Positions 1-12,043 of a stretch of 64,000 nt of DNA are shown here, in pieces (position 1 is the first letter of the stretch; each line of letters opens with the position of its first letter). The notes beneath the pieces were generated by a model, which did no database searches, had not been told where the DNA came from, and worked only from the letters and a program-made list of their open reading frames with translations. Origin of the DNA: Volvox africanus (lineage: Eukaryota; Chlorophyta; Chlorophyceae; Chlamydomonadales; Volvocaceae); the NCBI GenBank assembly GCA_030268105.1, contig BSDZ01000004.1, forward strand, positions 3,459,001 through 3,523,000, written 5' to 3'. The position numbers were made by a program, and so were the translations under genes.

Positions 1-403
1 TACTACAGGCCGCCTCCATAGCTGGTCTATATATTTGATACTGATTTTACTGACTGCTGATAGCTGTGTATATGTGTCTGCATCTATTTAAACACAAGTA
101 CAACTAATATGCAATCGTATCTTAGTGTGAAACGTATACGGTGACGGGGTGTATTGTTTTTACACGTTTAGGCAACATATAAATAACAAAACAATATACA
201 ACATATTATCTACGATTACTACACCAGGTATAACAGCAGTGGCAACAGTGTATGCGTCAGTACCAACCTATACACATATTGGTACCGGGACATGCATATC
301 CGTGCATACACTGCCTTGCTTCGTTCCCATTTTCCTGATTCTATTCATGTGTGCACGCACGTCACACGAACGCCCCTACCGAAACCCCATGTTTTGTATG
401 TAG
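1..403. other. No supported gene; probable intron upstream of first visible exon
   Basis: No open stretch here has convincing coding character. The first clear exon begins after an acceptor-like TAG at 401-403, which is also an in-frame stop for that exon, so the exon cannot extend left. This segment is most simply the preceding intron, with earlier exons of the same gene outside the window or unrecognised. Confidence 0.5.
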
Positions 404-2673
404 ACGTACAAGGCTGGCTGGGCCTCCCCCATTCCCGGCGGGAACATCCGGGCCTCAGACCTGCCGGTAGGTATCTTCCGCGACTTCTCGCTGCCGGTAA
501 TGGCACTGAACAAGACCAACATGCTGCGAATCGTCACAATGCCTGCGGGGACCCTGGCGAACAACAGCGCCCTCGAACGTGCGCTGTACATATCGTACAG
601 GTACGAAGTAGCATTTAATAATTGCAAATCGATTATTATGAGTTGTCAGCAGGGTTGCTGAATTATTACCGTTATTCGTTACCTGTTGTGGGTACGTTTC
701 ATCCAGCGATGGCAGCGGCCCACGTATTAACACGGCAGCCCTACCACGTACCCAAGCTCTCGGGGTCTTGTTTTCGTCGTTTTCGCGACACTGCCGTACA
801 AAATACATACCTCGTGAGTTTTATATTTGGCTCCTCAACAGTAGCTAATTGGTCCATTCTGGCAGTAGCGAGCTGATGTATATACATGTCTGAAATGTTA
901 TGCGATTGGATTTCAACATGCATGTCATGATGCACTGTAAACTTGAACTAGTCTCATCAATCAGTCGTTACTCAACCTCTCTGCTGGGTCCCAGCTTCAT
1001 TCGGTCAACTCAATCCCCGTAAACGCACCCAAATGTGATGATTGACAGGGTCCGGCAGAGCACCCCAGGTGCTTACGACTCCGGCCTCCAGGACGACCTG
1101 AATAACCGTGTCTGGTGAGTTACAACTAAATCATATTAGATATTTAACTTACTAGATTTATTGATTTGTAGTCGTTTATAACTTAATTGCCGTATGAACA
1201 ACATATCCCCACTGACATGCATAAACTGTATGTTGCACCGGCACGGCATTATTATTTATTTATTACGTGAGCGAGCTCAATGCGTGCTCATTTCTGATGT
1301 CCATCCCCTCGTCCCGTTATCATTGTGAGCGAACTGAATTATTCCTAAATTAATAACAATTCCTTTTCCCCCGTTCCTCTATCTACCCCGCCGCCCACAC
1401 ATGCATCATTTCCCACTTTGTCCGTCTGCAGGGTTCATGAGTACAATGAGACCGCCAACGCCATCCCTGCAAATTACAGGATGCCCCCATTGTCACTTGC
1501 CGTATTATCGGACGACATCGTACGTGACCCGAGTACAAGGCAGTCCAGCCCGCCCATTGTGTCAGGATATGGTGTCCTGCCGCGTTCGTACTCGCAGTTC
1601 TTGCCGGGCCGCGGCGGTGTCACCATTACACTCAGACGCAAAACCAGCCAGGTGGCTGTTGTGTCCGTGTGCCGCTCGACCAGCCTAAATGAAACGGGCT
1701 TTTGCTCAGATGGCATTGACAATGATTGGTAAGCTATTTCTGGATGTATGTGTGTGGATACTCGGTTAATTAGATTTATATACATCTGCTGCTGCCTGCT
1801 GCGTATGTGGTCATGCCATTACAATTAGGTACATGCATTGTACGCAAAACTTAGATTCTTTACCATACTTTTTAAAATTAGCTTATTGACATTATATATT
1901 GTCATTTAATTGGGATCGTAACCTGTGAACCGGATGAGTGTCTTGATGACTGATATGAGGCGCAACAGAGAGACACGAGGATGTCTCGTGGGCTTACATA
2001 GGAGTTCTACAAGAGGCAAGAGCGAATTGATTCTTTGTAGCTGATGTCCGAATGATTCTCGACAAAGATTTGTACCTATTATCGAGTAAAAAAAGAACAA
2101 AGGCGACGACGATAAGTACTCAATCGGTGCCCCGTCATCAGCGACCTTTGCCCTCATCGTCACGGGTCGATGCGCCGGTGCCTTCGTTCGCCTTCTTACA
2201 CCTAACAACGATGCGCTTCGCCTTTCGTATACACCAAACAATTCCTCGGTACCAACTCAACAACAATTGACGTGGTTAGTTCGATTCGCATAGAGATATA
2301 TCATGAATATCGCTATGTCAACATTTACTTATTACGATTACTATTACTAATAATCTTGTTATTACTATTATAACTTATCTATACCAAACGACGCGCGTTC
2401 GCCTTTCGTATACACCAAACAATACCTCGGTACTTAACGTGGTTAGTTCGATTCGCATAGACTCACGATACATAATGAATAAATCTACATCAACATTTAC
2501 TAATACGCTTATCATAACTAAAATCTTGTTATTACTATTACAACGAAGATAATTAATATTAACCTACTACTAATACTTACAACAACACAGCAGTCTCCGT
2601 GTATGTCTGTATGTACCTGTTCTGCACACGCACACAGACACACATAAATGCACACATGCACTGTATAGGTGCA

Positions 2674-2752
<79 letters not shown>

Positions 2753-3221
2753 TACACATGCACTGCTAAGACCATTTAAGATCGTGCATGCATAGATGCT
2801 TCGCGGAAGGAGGTATATATAAAATGGGTACTTGGATGCCATCTTACATACTCTGCAATCCGTGAATGGGAATTTTTCGTTGCGATGTATGATGGGTAAT
2901 ACCTAACCTAGCTGTATCATATGTGCAACCTGTACATGTAGCTGCTAGCCATCTGTATGTACTCACAACAGGCATGCATTATTCCCGCTATCTCTTCCTA
3001 TCTGCAGCGACGGCCTTGTGGACGTGGCAGACACCGACTGCCCTCAGCCGCCAGCTATGCAACCACGCATGCCGCTCCTTGCCGCTCCAATTCGGTCGCC
3101 ACCGCCGGCGAAAAAGCCAAAGAAGGGCTACAGTAGTCCTCCTCGGCAGGCTAACAAGAACCAACGGCTCAGCCCGCAGCTGCTGCCAGCGCCCGCAAAG
3201 AAGGCCAAACAACCGATATAA
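404..3221 (+). CDS. Gametolysin-like (peptidase M11 family) protein, C-terminal part, four exons
   Basis: Four exons join in one frame: 404-600, 1049-1114, 1432-1728 and 3008-3221, all with GT-AG introns (448, 317 and 1279 bp). Together they are 774 nt, or 257 codons plus TAA. Split codons at all three junctions resolve cleanly (Arg, Trp, Cys). The product contains LERALYISYR, YDSGL, NNRVWVHEYN and FLPGRGGVTI, which I recognise as the C-terminal beta domain of volvocine gametolysin/VMP extracellular matrix metalloproteases. The motif CSDGIDNDCDGLVDVADTDC follows, with its second Cys created by the third splice junction. A Pro/Lys-rich tail (SPPPAKKPKK, then further PPR/PAKK runs) ends the protein, as is usual in hydroxyproline-rich wall proteins. 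The zinc-binding catalytic domain must lie upstream and is not visible. Family members act in the extracellular matrix or cell wall; whether this one is active cannot be judged. The assignment is from memory of the family. Confidence 0.72.
2212..2543. repeat. Tandem duplication inside intron 3
   Basis: Two diverged direct copies, about 2212-2372 and 2393-2543. Both hold CGCCTTTCGTATACACCAAA, a CTCGGTAC block, GTGGTTAGTTCGATTCGCAT, and an AT-rich end with TCTTGTTATTACTATTA. Copy 1 has a short extra piece (CAACTCAACAACAATTG). It is a local duplication and not part of the mature mRNA. Confidence 0.75.
2674..2749. repeat. Compound (AT)n-(TG)n microsatellite in intron 3
   Basis: A run of alternating AT (about 2674-2697) passes directly into TG/GT dinucleotides to 2749. 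Antisense reading gives artificial Thr-His and Tyr-Ile ORFs, which are not genes. Confidence 0.95.
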
Positions 3222-3709
3222 AAACGCAGAAATCGATAGTTGAGAGCTGCTGCTTGATTGGCAGTTACACATATACGTGCTGCTGAAGGCAGTCTGCAGG
3301 CTGCTGGGTGTGGTTTTTCGGGGAAAGAACTGAATGGATGCTAGTACATAGGGATGCAACAGCAATCAAGCAACTAACAGAAGATAGACACCTAAGGGAC
3401 TACTGCTGAATAACGAATTTACGAACGGACGAGCGGGCGGGATGCATGGAGATAAAGCTAGGTATGGAATGAATGAACACACCTGCATGCATCGAACAGG
3501 CTTTCGGTTCGCTATCATCTATCATGCATGTGCTCCTTTCTGGTCAAGCAAGCACGCGATATATAACCACAAGTACATATCTAGCTACTAGCTAGCTCCA
3601 TTCCTGCGTCGCCGTCAGTCTGATCGTCATGTTCGATCGACGGGGAAGCAGCCTGTCGATGGTGGCGGTCTATACATATGTGAGTGTTCTGAATATTACC
3701 AAACCATTC

Positions 3710-3759
3710 GACGGTGTCGACACCGTCCAAAAGTGGACAAATATTTTGTGTTGTCCACT
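3710..3759. repeat. 18-bp perfect palindrome followed by a 9-bp stem-loop
   Basis: GACGGTGTCGACACCGTC at 3710-3727 is a perfect palindrome. Four bases later AGTGGACAA (3732-3740) and TTGTCCACT (3751-3759) form a 9-bp stem with a 10-nt loop. The two sit 4 nt apart. The role is unknown; this may be a remnant of a small inverted-repeat element. Confidence 0.7.
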
Positions 3760-3860
3760 CAATTTTCAGTATCACTTTCAATGCTTTTCACATGATCCTT
3801 CTATACGTGCGTGAAGGGCATGCAGGGCAAATATGGGAAGCTATTTCTGTTAGTTACCTT

Positions 3861-4147
3861 TGAGCAGCGCTGAGCGAAAAGCTAGGGAGCACAACACAAA
3901 TAATCTATAGTGAGCAGACGCGGACGATTTATTTCAGTATGTCAGAAATCAAGGGCAAGCGCATATGCACGCACGCGGGAATGATAATAATTAAAATGAC
4001 AATTAAATTTTTAATTAACTTTTTTGTGAGGTGGTTCATACTTTTGAGCAGTGCTGATAAGCTAGGGAGCAGCAGAACGGTTCCTATCTGCCCGAAATCA
4101 CGGGTAAGCGCGGGCACATGCACGCCGGGCCATTAATGATTAAAATG
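3861..4147. repeat. Diverged direct repeat pair
   Basis: Copy 1 (about 3861-3995) and copy 2 (about 4044-4147) share TGAGCAG[C/T]GCTGA, AAGCTAGGGAGCA, GAAATCA-GGG-AAGCGC, ATGCACGC and TTAAAATG in the same order. It is a local segmental duplication of unknown origin. Confidence 0.6.
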
Positions 4148-4674
4148 GCCTAGAAACTTGCAACTGGCCTAGAAAACAGAGAATTTAAAATGGTTTATTT
4201 CTTTGTTAACGATATGCCTTATTGTTGATCCATTTAACCTGCAACTGCATAGCTAGGTTCTACCCGTCGGTCAGAGTTAGGAAGAAGTTGAGAGATGAAC
4301 GGGTCCAGAAGGAGTCGAGAAGGGGTCAGGCCTGTATTTGTTGGGTTTCACACTTGTTGTGTGATTTCGCTCCCAGAACATTCGTCACTTGAATATAAAT
4401 ACAAACGCTGACTCCCGAAACAATATCGATATTAATACATATTGTGACCCTTTGCCATGAAATGGTGTATCAATTGGGATCTATAGCGATCCGTTCTAGC
4501 AACAATCATGCTGTTGTAGCAGTATCGACCCGCCCTCGTACAATTTGTAGTGCTATACGCGCAAGTATTTGTTCCAACTCTGAAGCGACCAATTTAGTCT
4601 TTTTTTACTATTAGATACAATGTGACGAATACTTTCTCGTTATAACGTCAGGCTTCCAAATGTCTGGAAGTCTA

Positions 4675-4843
4675 TGTTGTATCCTTCCTTCTTCGATCAT
4701 GCACTGAATCTGCACGTCTGAGTATTAGCTACACGTGCATGGTGCTTACAAACAGCAAGACACTTCAGTGCAAGCAACGTGACAGCGGAAGACTTATAAA
4801 TAAGGAAAGATTCAACTTACAATGATCTTCAGTTGCAAATTAG
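4675..4843 (-). repeat. Truncated 3' LTR of H0 (family 2)
   Basis: It starts TGTTGTATCCTTCCTTCTTC, the reverse-strand end shared by all family 2 LTRs, and matches the 5' LTR at 42503 until about 4843, where it is cut by a deletion. Confidence 0.85.
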
Positions 4844-4944
4844 ATGGCAGTCACATGAGGCACAAATCTCAAAACATTCTGTCTAGCTGGAATACGCATC
4901 TCAGCCCTTAGGACGATTGGCATCACAAGAGCCTCAAAACGTGA

Positions 4945-5403
4945 TTAGTAGGCAGTTACAGTTTCATTCAGAAACATGAAAAACGAGCCAAAGGCTAACA
5001 TACAGTGTGCCTCAATATCACGTGACTGAGCTTCTGGGGTAAAGCGTGCAAGCAGTGTGACAGTCAACTCATCAAATGTGAAGTTTTCCCATGCAGTGAT
5101 CCATTGATCATACCATGTCTTCGCTATACCCTCGAGGGTATTCCCAACAAAGAGACACCTCACCTCATCATGTTCACCGCCACGGACCAACTGCAGGTAC
5201 TTCCTAATATCACGTAGATATGAACGAGTTGCATTCACAATGTCACGTTCAACATTCATATCATACAAGATACACAATTTCGGTGCCGGGATAGTAAACC
5301 TCTTCACCTCACTACGGTCGGCGCGGTCTTGCATTTGAGGCGGCAGCAAACCCCATTGATTAGCAGTTCCATCTGTAACCATCATGGCTGCCGAGCGTGG
5401 CAT
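4945..5403 (-). pseudogene. Gag remnant of H0
   Basis: A 152-codon open stretch on the minus strand contains the family Gag core: YLRDIRKYLQLVRGG, CLFVGNTLEGIAKTWYDQW and FDELTVTLLARFTPE. Intact Gags of A, B and E carry YMRDAKKYLQAVHGG or similar, CLFVGNTLEG-AKDWYR-W and FDELVAALLARFATE at the same place. The stretch ends after NETVTAY, and the zinc-knuckle region and pol are missing. A near copy lies at 61863-62318 in element I. Gag would form the virus-like particle; this copy is a fragment. Confidence 0.8.
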
Positions 5404-5555
5404 AGTAGGATGGATAGGGGCTGACAGTACTCTTGCAGGCTTCGAGTAGATATGGCATATACGTACTCAGTTGGTCCCTGTAGTCCGCGCGATCAAAGCC
5501 TCCAGCTGATTAGAACGCAAGTTGTAACCAGGAGCTATCGCAAGCGGTGCCAGAC

Positions 5556-6385
5556 TGTTGTACCTCTCCTTCGAGTTTGCTCATAAGTATCTGCGCGTCT
5601 GGAGACTTTCGATACCGATGCGCGAGCACTTGCAAGTACAGCAAGGCGATCGAGAGCAAACAAAGACAGCGGAAGACTTCAAGATAAGAAGAGATATAAC
5701 TTACAATCTTACAGGCCGAAGCGATGCAATGGACGTGATGGCCGTCAGCGCCGGAAGCAAGCAATCATCACGCGGCGGTGACAAGCGAAGCTGAGGCTTA
5801 GCTCGGGCTAAGTATAAGAGCGATTAGCAATAATAATGTTGAACACACGAGTGTTCTCCAGTATCAAAATGTCTTGTCTTACTTAGCCGTCCTCGCATCT
5901 GTTATACTCGCAGCATCGCGACGCCGTACAACTCACACTAGGAGGCCAATCCTAAGTGTGACAACCCTACTGCGTATAGGCGATGTTCACGTATAACAAC
6001 CGATAAGCCTTTCCGGCATTCGCATGATGCAAGGGTCCGAATAACGATATTCGGTTGCAAGGCATGTATCGTGACGAGTGCGGCGTTCTCAACGTGTGCT
6101 GTAATGAAGTAATATTATATCAAATAATATTACTTATCGTTCCGTAGCACGAGCATAATGCGCGCCTCAATTATTTGGGAATTCATGCATGCTAGGCGGA
6201 TCAGCCATGATGCGAAGATATGTCGCGATGCATAATGGTAACATGCCAAAGCAGATATAAATGTATGCGAATACATTTATATTCATGCGAGTTCATTCAT
6301 TTGCGTCATGCATTCATCAATAGCACACCGCCTTGTAGCGTCGCATCGACCTACACGTCGGCAGGAAACGGACCGTAGCACAACA
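5556..6385 (-). repeat. 3' LTR of FG (family 1)
   Basis: Reverse-oriented LTR from TGTTGTACCTCTCC to the complement of the LTR start (CCGTAGCACAACA). A purine tract (antisense CTCCCCTCCC) follows directly on its inner side. It has the hairpins described in the findings, for example AAGTAATATTAT pairing with ATAATATTACTT near 6106-6134. Confidence 0.9.
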
Positions 6386-6419
6386 ATTATCTCCCCTCCC
6401 GTATGCAGCGTCCTCGCTG

Positions 6420-9400
6420 CCTCATACAGCATCGACTGCAGGGGCCATTGGGTTTGTGTGGCACGCTTGCGGGCTTCTTCGAGCAGAGGCTTCATGTCTT
6501 GCGAGAAGTTGCGTGCCGGTTCCCACGAGTTGTGCTCGCTGGTATACCCTGCCCACTTGACCAAGTACTCGTGTACTATCCGCTTACGTCGGTGTCGGCC
6601 CACGCAACGCACGTGATAATCTAACACCCGCTCCACATCGTAAAACTTCTGTTTACCAGCGATCCAGGTCTTGGGAACTGGTTCAATCGCTGCGGGGGCG
6701 TTAGCAGGCTCAGGGACGGGTTCCGTACCACGATAAGGACGGACAAGCGATACGTGAAACGTGGGGTAAATGGTCATGTCAGCGGGCAAGGCAAGTTCAA
6801 CAGCCACCTTCCCGACCATGCGCACGACAGGATATGGACCAATCCAGCGGGGTAAAAGTTTTAGGGATCCATCGGCCAAGGTGCGCAAATTCTTGGTGCT
6901 CAGCAACACAAGTTGCCATTCCGAAAACGTCACATCCTGCTTGGATTTGTTGTAGTACTCCGTTGTTCATGCTGCGCCGCGTCCAAACACGCCTTCGCGT
7001 CTGTGATACGGGACATAAAAGACTTGGCAAAGATCTTAGCAGCAGGCACGTTCACTTCCAACTCACACCACATAGGTAGCGCGGGATGAAACCCGTTGTT
7101 GAGAAAGAATGGACTTTTGCCTGTAGAGCGGTTAACAGTGTTGTTAAGCGTGAATTCTGCCGCAGTCAAAAACGTATCCCAAACGAGGGGTGTGCCACCA
7201 GCATAATTGCGCAACATATCACCCAACGTGCAGTTTGTGTGTTCGGTTTGCCCATCAGTCTGCGGGTGGTACGCTGTGCTCAGGTTGACCCGCATGCCAA
7301 CTAGCTTGCAGAGCGCTTCCCAAAACTTAGACGTGAACTGTCCACCACAGTCTGAGATCACGTTTTTGGGAACACCGTGTAACCAAACCACATTGTCGAA
7401 AAACAATCGTGCCGTTTGCTCAGCCGTGCAGGACGATGTACATGGTGCTAGGTGGAGCATCTTAGTCTGACGATCGACCATCACAAACACTGCATCATAT
7501 CCCCCCACAGTTTTGGGCAGCGTGACTACAAAGTCCATGGAAACACTTTCCCAAGGCGCATCCGGGACAGGCAACGGTTGCAACAACCCATGGCCCTTAC
7601 CGGACAAAGCCTTATTGCGCTGGCACAGACTGCATGTCTGTACGAAGTTCGCCGCATCCTTAGCCAAACGAGGCCACCAGAAGGAACGTTGCACCAACTC
7701 GCCCAGCCGCTTGCTACCAGGGTGTCCTGCCAACGGGTCCTTGTGGAACCGCGCAAGGATATCGTAGTGTAGCGCGTCGTCATTCGGAACGATGATTTGC
7801 ATAGCTGCACCCTCCGTCCGTAGCCAAAGGCCATTCTGCTTGTGAAGGTATTCTACATTAGCCGGCTCCGAGAACCAGGCATCTGCGTTGTAGGCAACCT
7901 TCAACCGCTCCGCAAGGTCCGTCGCAATCTGCACCTCCTCGTTATGCGGTCGCAAGACGGGCGCTGCCAAAATTGCAGCGTGTAGCGACGGATGTCGACT
8001 GAGAGCATCGGCAATATTAAGTTTACCAGAAATGTACTCCCAGGTGCAGTCGAACCTAGCTAGGTATTCCATCCACCTAGCCTGACGGCGGTTCAACGTT
8101 GGAACGCTTTGCAAAAACGTTAGGGGCTTGTGGTCAGTCTTTAAAGTAAATGGGCGTCCCTCGAGGTAACAGCGCCATTCCTTTAAAGCATGCAGCACTG
8201 CCAGAAGCTCCTGTTCCCCGGTGGTGTAGTGAATCTCCACACCAGAAAACTTCTTACTCGTGAAGGCAATCGGTCGCCCTTCCTGTAACAATACAGCGCC
8301 GCTTCCAAATACTGAGGCATCAGACACCACCTCAACACGAAACGGCAACGAGTAGTCAGGGAATGCGAGGGTGACGTCTTCGGCAACGGTTCGCTTGAGC
8401 TCTTCGAATGCCCACTGGCATTGCGATGTCCATGACTCGAGTGAAACGAAAACGCCTTTGCGAGTCAAGTTAGTAAGCGGGGCCGCAATGATGAAGTAGT
8501 TTTCAATGAACTTTCGGAAATAATTGGTCAAGCCAAGGAACTTACGCAGCTCCGTGAGGTTCTGAGGCGCGGGCCAATCGCAAACCACGGGGACCTTCCG
8601 CGGGTCCATCTTCACACCGGTGGCCGACACAATGTGGCCCAAATACTCCACCTGAGGCTGCGCCCAAAAGCATTTAGCGCGTTTAGCAAACAATTGCTCC
8701 CGCCTCATCACATCGAGCATGAGCCGAAGATGCTCCAAGTGCTCCTCGCGCGTCTTAGAATAAACCAAGATGTCATCCAGGTAGCAAACGGCAAACCTGT
8801 CGATAAACGGCCTAAACATGCGGTCCATAACCGCCTGAAACGTTGCAGGGGCATTGATCAACCCAAACGATAGGACCGTATACTCGAAGTGACCGAAGGG
8901 AGTACGAAAAGCGGTTTTTGGGATATCAGAGGCAGCGATGCAGATCTGATTATAACCCTGTTGCAAGTCAATCGAGGAAAAATAAGCCGAGCCCTTCAGC
9001 TTATCCAACAGGTCGTCAACGCGTGGCAAAGGGTAGCGATTCTTCACTGTGCTCGCATTCAACCCCCGATAATCGATGCACATGCGCAAGGTCCCATCCT
9101 TCTTACCGACAAACAAAATCGGCGCAGAATACGGGGATGTGCTGGGGCGTATCATACCCTTTGCAAGCAAATCCGTCACCTGGCGCTTCACCTCATCCAG
9201 CTCTAATGGACTCAACCTGTACATTGGCCGGGCCACAGGCTGCGCTCCAGGCATGAGAGGGATTGTGTGATCAACAGGACGCATAGGTGGCAGCCCAGGG
9301 ATAACTTTGAAGACGTCCTCATACTGTGCCAGTAGGGCCTCAACCTCAGGATCCACAGAAGTCTGTGCGGTGGTGGCACTGCAGCCCACCCGTGGCCTCA

Positions 9401-9827
9401 AAAGCAGTCCGTGGGCACCCTTCTGTAACAGACGGACAGCTTCCTTACACCTGACTAGCTCCGGTTCGATTCACGCAGCCATTGCGGTCACAGCAAAATT
9501 AACCATAGGCACCGCCTCAGCTTTGCCCCCCTCTGGTGTGACATTCTCAAACGACAGGAAAGGTACCTTAATCGACAGAGTACGCTTGCACAAATGCAGG
9601 GTTGTGGCCTCCATGTCGATGTGCGTGCGGTACTGTCGTAATGTCGCAGACCCCATTATGTACGGTGCAGTCTCTGCTAAGCCCTGCAGCATGTACGGCC
9701 GGGTCACAACACGCAAAGGGCCTGACGATAGGCTAAGGGTGATCCTGCCCACGATGGGATGCTTACCCCCGTCAGCAAGGGTAACCTGTGGACAATCAGA
9801 CGACTCTGGGGTCAACCCCAGCACATT
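6420..9827 (-). pseudogene. FG pol: protease (part), RT, RNase H, integrase, chromodomain
   Basis: The reading on the minus strand runs 9827 to about 6430. It has the end of the protease-linked region, RT with [20 protein letters not shown] and YLDD, RNase H ([23 protein letters not shown]), an integrase with zinc finger and DD35E residues, a GPY module (IGPYPVVRM) and a chromodomain (HEYLVKWAGYTSEHNSWEP). Breaks: a CGA-to-TGA nonsense change near 9471, a frameshift near 6935 in the integrase tail, and TGA-to-TGG loss of the normal stop near 6438, so the frame reads on into the LTR. The protease is cut at 9827 by D0 and resumes at 39068. Confidence 0.88.
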
Positions 9828-10663
9828 TGTTGTACCTCTCCTTCAGGTTTGCTCATAGGTATCTGCACGTCTGGGGACTTTCGATACCGATGCACAAGCA
9901 CTTGCAAGTACAGCAAGGCAATCGAGAGCAAACAGAGACAGCGGAAGACTTCAGAGCAAGGAGAGATATAACTTACAATCATATATCAACGAAGCAATGC
10001 AGGGACGTGATCGCCGTGAGCGGCGGAAGCAAGCGTTCATCACTTGGCGTTGATTAGCGAAGTTCAGGCTTAGCTCAGGCTAAGATAGTAGAGCAACTAG
10101 CAATAGTTGAGTTGAACACACGAGTGTTCCATAGGCATAAGAATGTTTTTGTCTGCTCTACTTAGCCGTCCTCGCATCTGTTATACTCGCGATATCTCTA
10201 CGCCGTACAATCCACACTAGGAGGCCAACCCTCAGTGCGGCAAACCCTACTGCGTATCTGTGATATCCATGTATAACAACCGATAAGCCTTTCCGGCATT
10301 CACATGATGCAAGGGTCTGAATAGCAATATTCGGTTGCAAGTCATTCATCGCGACTAGTGCGGTGCTCACAAAGCATGCCGCAACAATGTAATATTATAA
10401 CAAATAATATTACTTAACAGTACATGACATGAGCATGCCGCACGCCTGTGCTTCTCTGAGCATTGCGTATGTTAGGCGTATCAGCGGTGATGCGATGTGT
10501 CGTGATGCATAGCATTAACATGCTAATCATATGCAAATGTATGCAAATACATTTATATGCATGCAAGTTCATTCATGGTCATCATGCATTCATCAAGACA
10601 GCACTTCGCCTTGTAGCGTCGCATTGACCTACGCATCGGCGGGAAATGAACCGTGGCACAACA
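9828..10663 (-). repeat. 3' LTR of D0 (family 1b)
   Basis: It starts TGTTGTACCTCTCCTTCAGG and ends GGCACAACA. Like the solo LTR at 25882 and the LTR at 38232 it has the 1b features GCAA loops and GGTATCTGCACGTC. A purine tract follows at 10664-10680 (antisense). Confidence 0.9.
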
Positions 10664-11170
10664 ATTATCCCCCCTCCCGCATGCAGCGTCCTCGCTGCCT
10701 AGCGTCGCTTCCATTAACTGAGGTATCAACAACAACCTCCACATGGAAAAGCAACGAGTAATCGGGCATTGCAAGGATAATATCATCAGTGACGGTTCGA
10801 TTGAGCTTGTCGAATGCCCGTCGGCACTTCGATGACTCGAACAAAACGAACATCCCTTGTGGGTCAAGTTCACAAGTCATTTGAATGGAGTAATTTTCAA
10901 TGGGCTTCCGGAAATACTTGGTCAAGCCTGGGAACTACACAGTCCCAAGAGGTTCTGAGGCACGGGCCAAAACATGAACCACGGCGACCTTCCGTGAATC
11001 CATTTTCACATTGGCGGCCGATACAATGTGACCGAAATACTCCACCTGAGGCTGCGCCCAAAGCATTTGGCGCATTTAGCAAACAATTGCTTCTGCCTCA
11101 TCACATCAAACATGAGCCACAGAGGCTCCAAGTGCTCCATCGCACGTTTGGGATGAACCAAGATGTCATC
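10664..11170 (-). pseudogene. D0 RNase H/RT remnant left of C
   Basis: Just after the purine-tract region a deletion removes the chromodomain and integrase. The sequence jumps into RNase H/RT, for example the antisense of the region read as LTNYFRK in intact copies, with many frame breaks. It ends within the codons of the RT YLDD box, where C is inserted (duplicated TCATC at 11166-11170 and 27739-27743). Confidence 0.75.
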
Positions 11171-11984
11171 TGTTGTATCCTTCCTTCTTCGATCATGCAC
11201 TGAATCTGCACGTCTGGATGTTAGCTACATGCGCACCGTGCTTACGAACAGCAAGGCAATTCAATGCGAGCAAAGTGACAGCGGAAGACTCAAGGATAAG
11301 GAAAGATCCAACTTACAATAGTCTTCGTTTACAAATTGGTAGATGGCCGTCAGACCCTGCGGGCAATGTTCATCACTCGGCTGCAGATGATATGCTAGAA
11401 TAGCTAAGGCCGAATATGTATGAGTATATCGTATGTATGCGAATAAGATAGAGTTAAGTACACAAGTACTTAGTCCAAAGTAGCGCGAGCCGACTTCGGT
11501 CTCTAGGCAGCCGTCCTCTCACCTATCACGTCACGATACCGATGTGCAGTACAGGTCTCACTGGATTCCGATCTCAAGTGTGAGTACCTTTGTAGCACTG
11601 TTCTAAATATCGTGTCATCCGTGATATTATTGAATGCAACGCGTGCAATATGCGAAGGTCCGAATATCGATATTCGGTTGCCGACCCAACCATCACGATT
11701 GTCGCCTTCTCGCATACGCGTATGGTTTATGACGTAAATGAGGTAATAATATTTAAAGTATTATTACGTGATATAAAATGCCAATGGATAGATCGCGCAT
11801 TAATTATCAGCCTCGAGTCAAACATGTTGACAGACAGCGTGATGTCGTGGATGATAATGCGACATGCCTGATTAGCCAGATATACTCGAGTATATCATGC
11901 TAATATGATTGTATTATGCTTCATGATGCTCAAATGAGTTGCAGTCCACTCTGGTATGAACGGCGATCGAATCCGCGTACAACA
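11171..11984 (-). repeat. 3' LTR of C (family 2)
   Basis: It runs from TGTTGTATCCTTCC to CGCGTACAACA. It contains the perfect 18-bp palindrome CCGAATATCGATATTCGG and the stem GATATAC/GTATATC around a TCGA loop. Inner neighbour is the purine tract (antisense CCCCCCTCCC). Confidence 0.9.
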
Positions 11985-12043
11985 ACTATCCCCCCTCCCG
12001 TATGCAGCGTCCTCGCTGCATCGGACAGCATCTACTGCAGAGA

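Larger units (their letters stand above)
3222..4674. other. Non-coding interval between the protease-like gene and the transposon stack
   Basis: Only short unrelated ORFs occur. The interval probably includes the 3' UTR of the upstream gene, although I see no close TGTAA after the stop. It holds a perfect palindrome, an adjoining hairpin and a pair of diverged direct repeats, listed separately. No RNA gene is recognisable. Confidence 0.6.

Noticed and set aside
1401..1785. Alternative ORFs over exon 3 of the protease-like gene
   Set aside because: Only the frame joined by GT-AG junctions carries the family motifs and continues through all four exons.
2518..2842. Thr-His-rich ORFs on the minus strand
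   Set aside because: Translations of the TG/AT microsatellite in an intron.
1701..3050. Calcium-binding EF-hand from the DGIDNDCDGLVD motif
   Set aside because: Asp-rich and loop-like, but there is no helix-loop-helix context; this Cys-linked motif is typical of extracellular proteins and is not evidence for an EF-hand.
3222..4674. tRNA or snRNA gene in the non-coding interval
   Set aside because: No cloverleaf with A/B boxes or other recognisable RNA pattern was found by eye; stems present are simple hairpins.
5556..6385. Short ORFs inside LTRs (for example those reading FAHKYLHVWRLSTPMREHLQ)
   Set aside because: They recur only because LTRs are repeated. They vary in frame and length between copies and overlap the hairpins and TGTAA signal, so coding is unlikely.
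7086..9270. Plus-strand ORFs across FG pol, and similar antisense ORFs in every pol copy
   Set aside because: The same antisense frames recur wherever pol is conserved; the pol strand carries all the motifs, so these are shadows.
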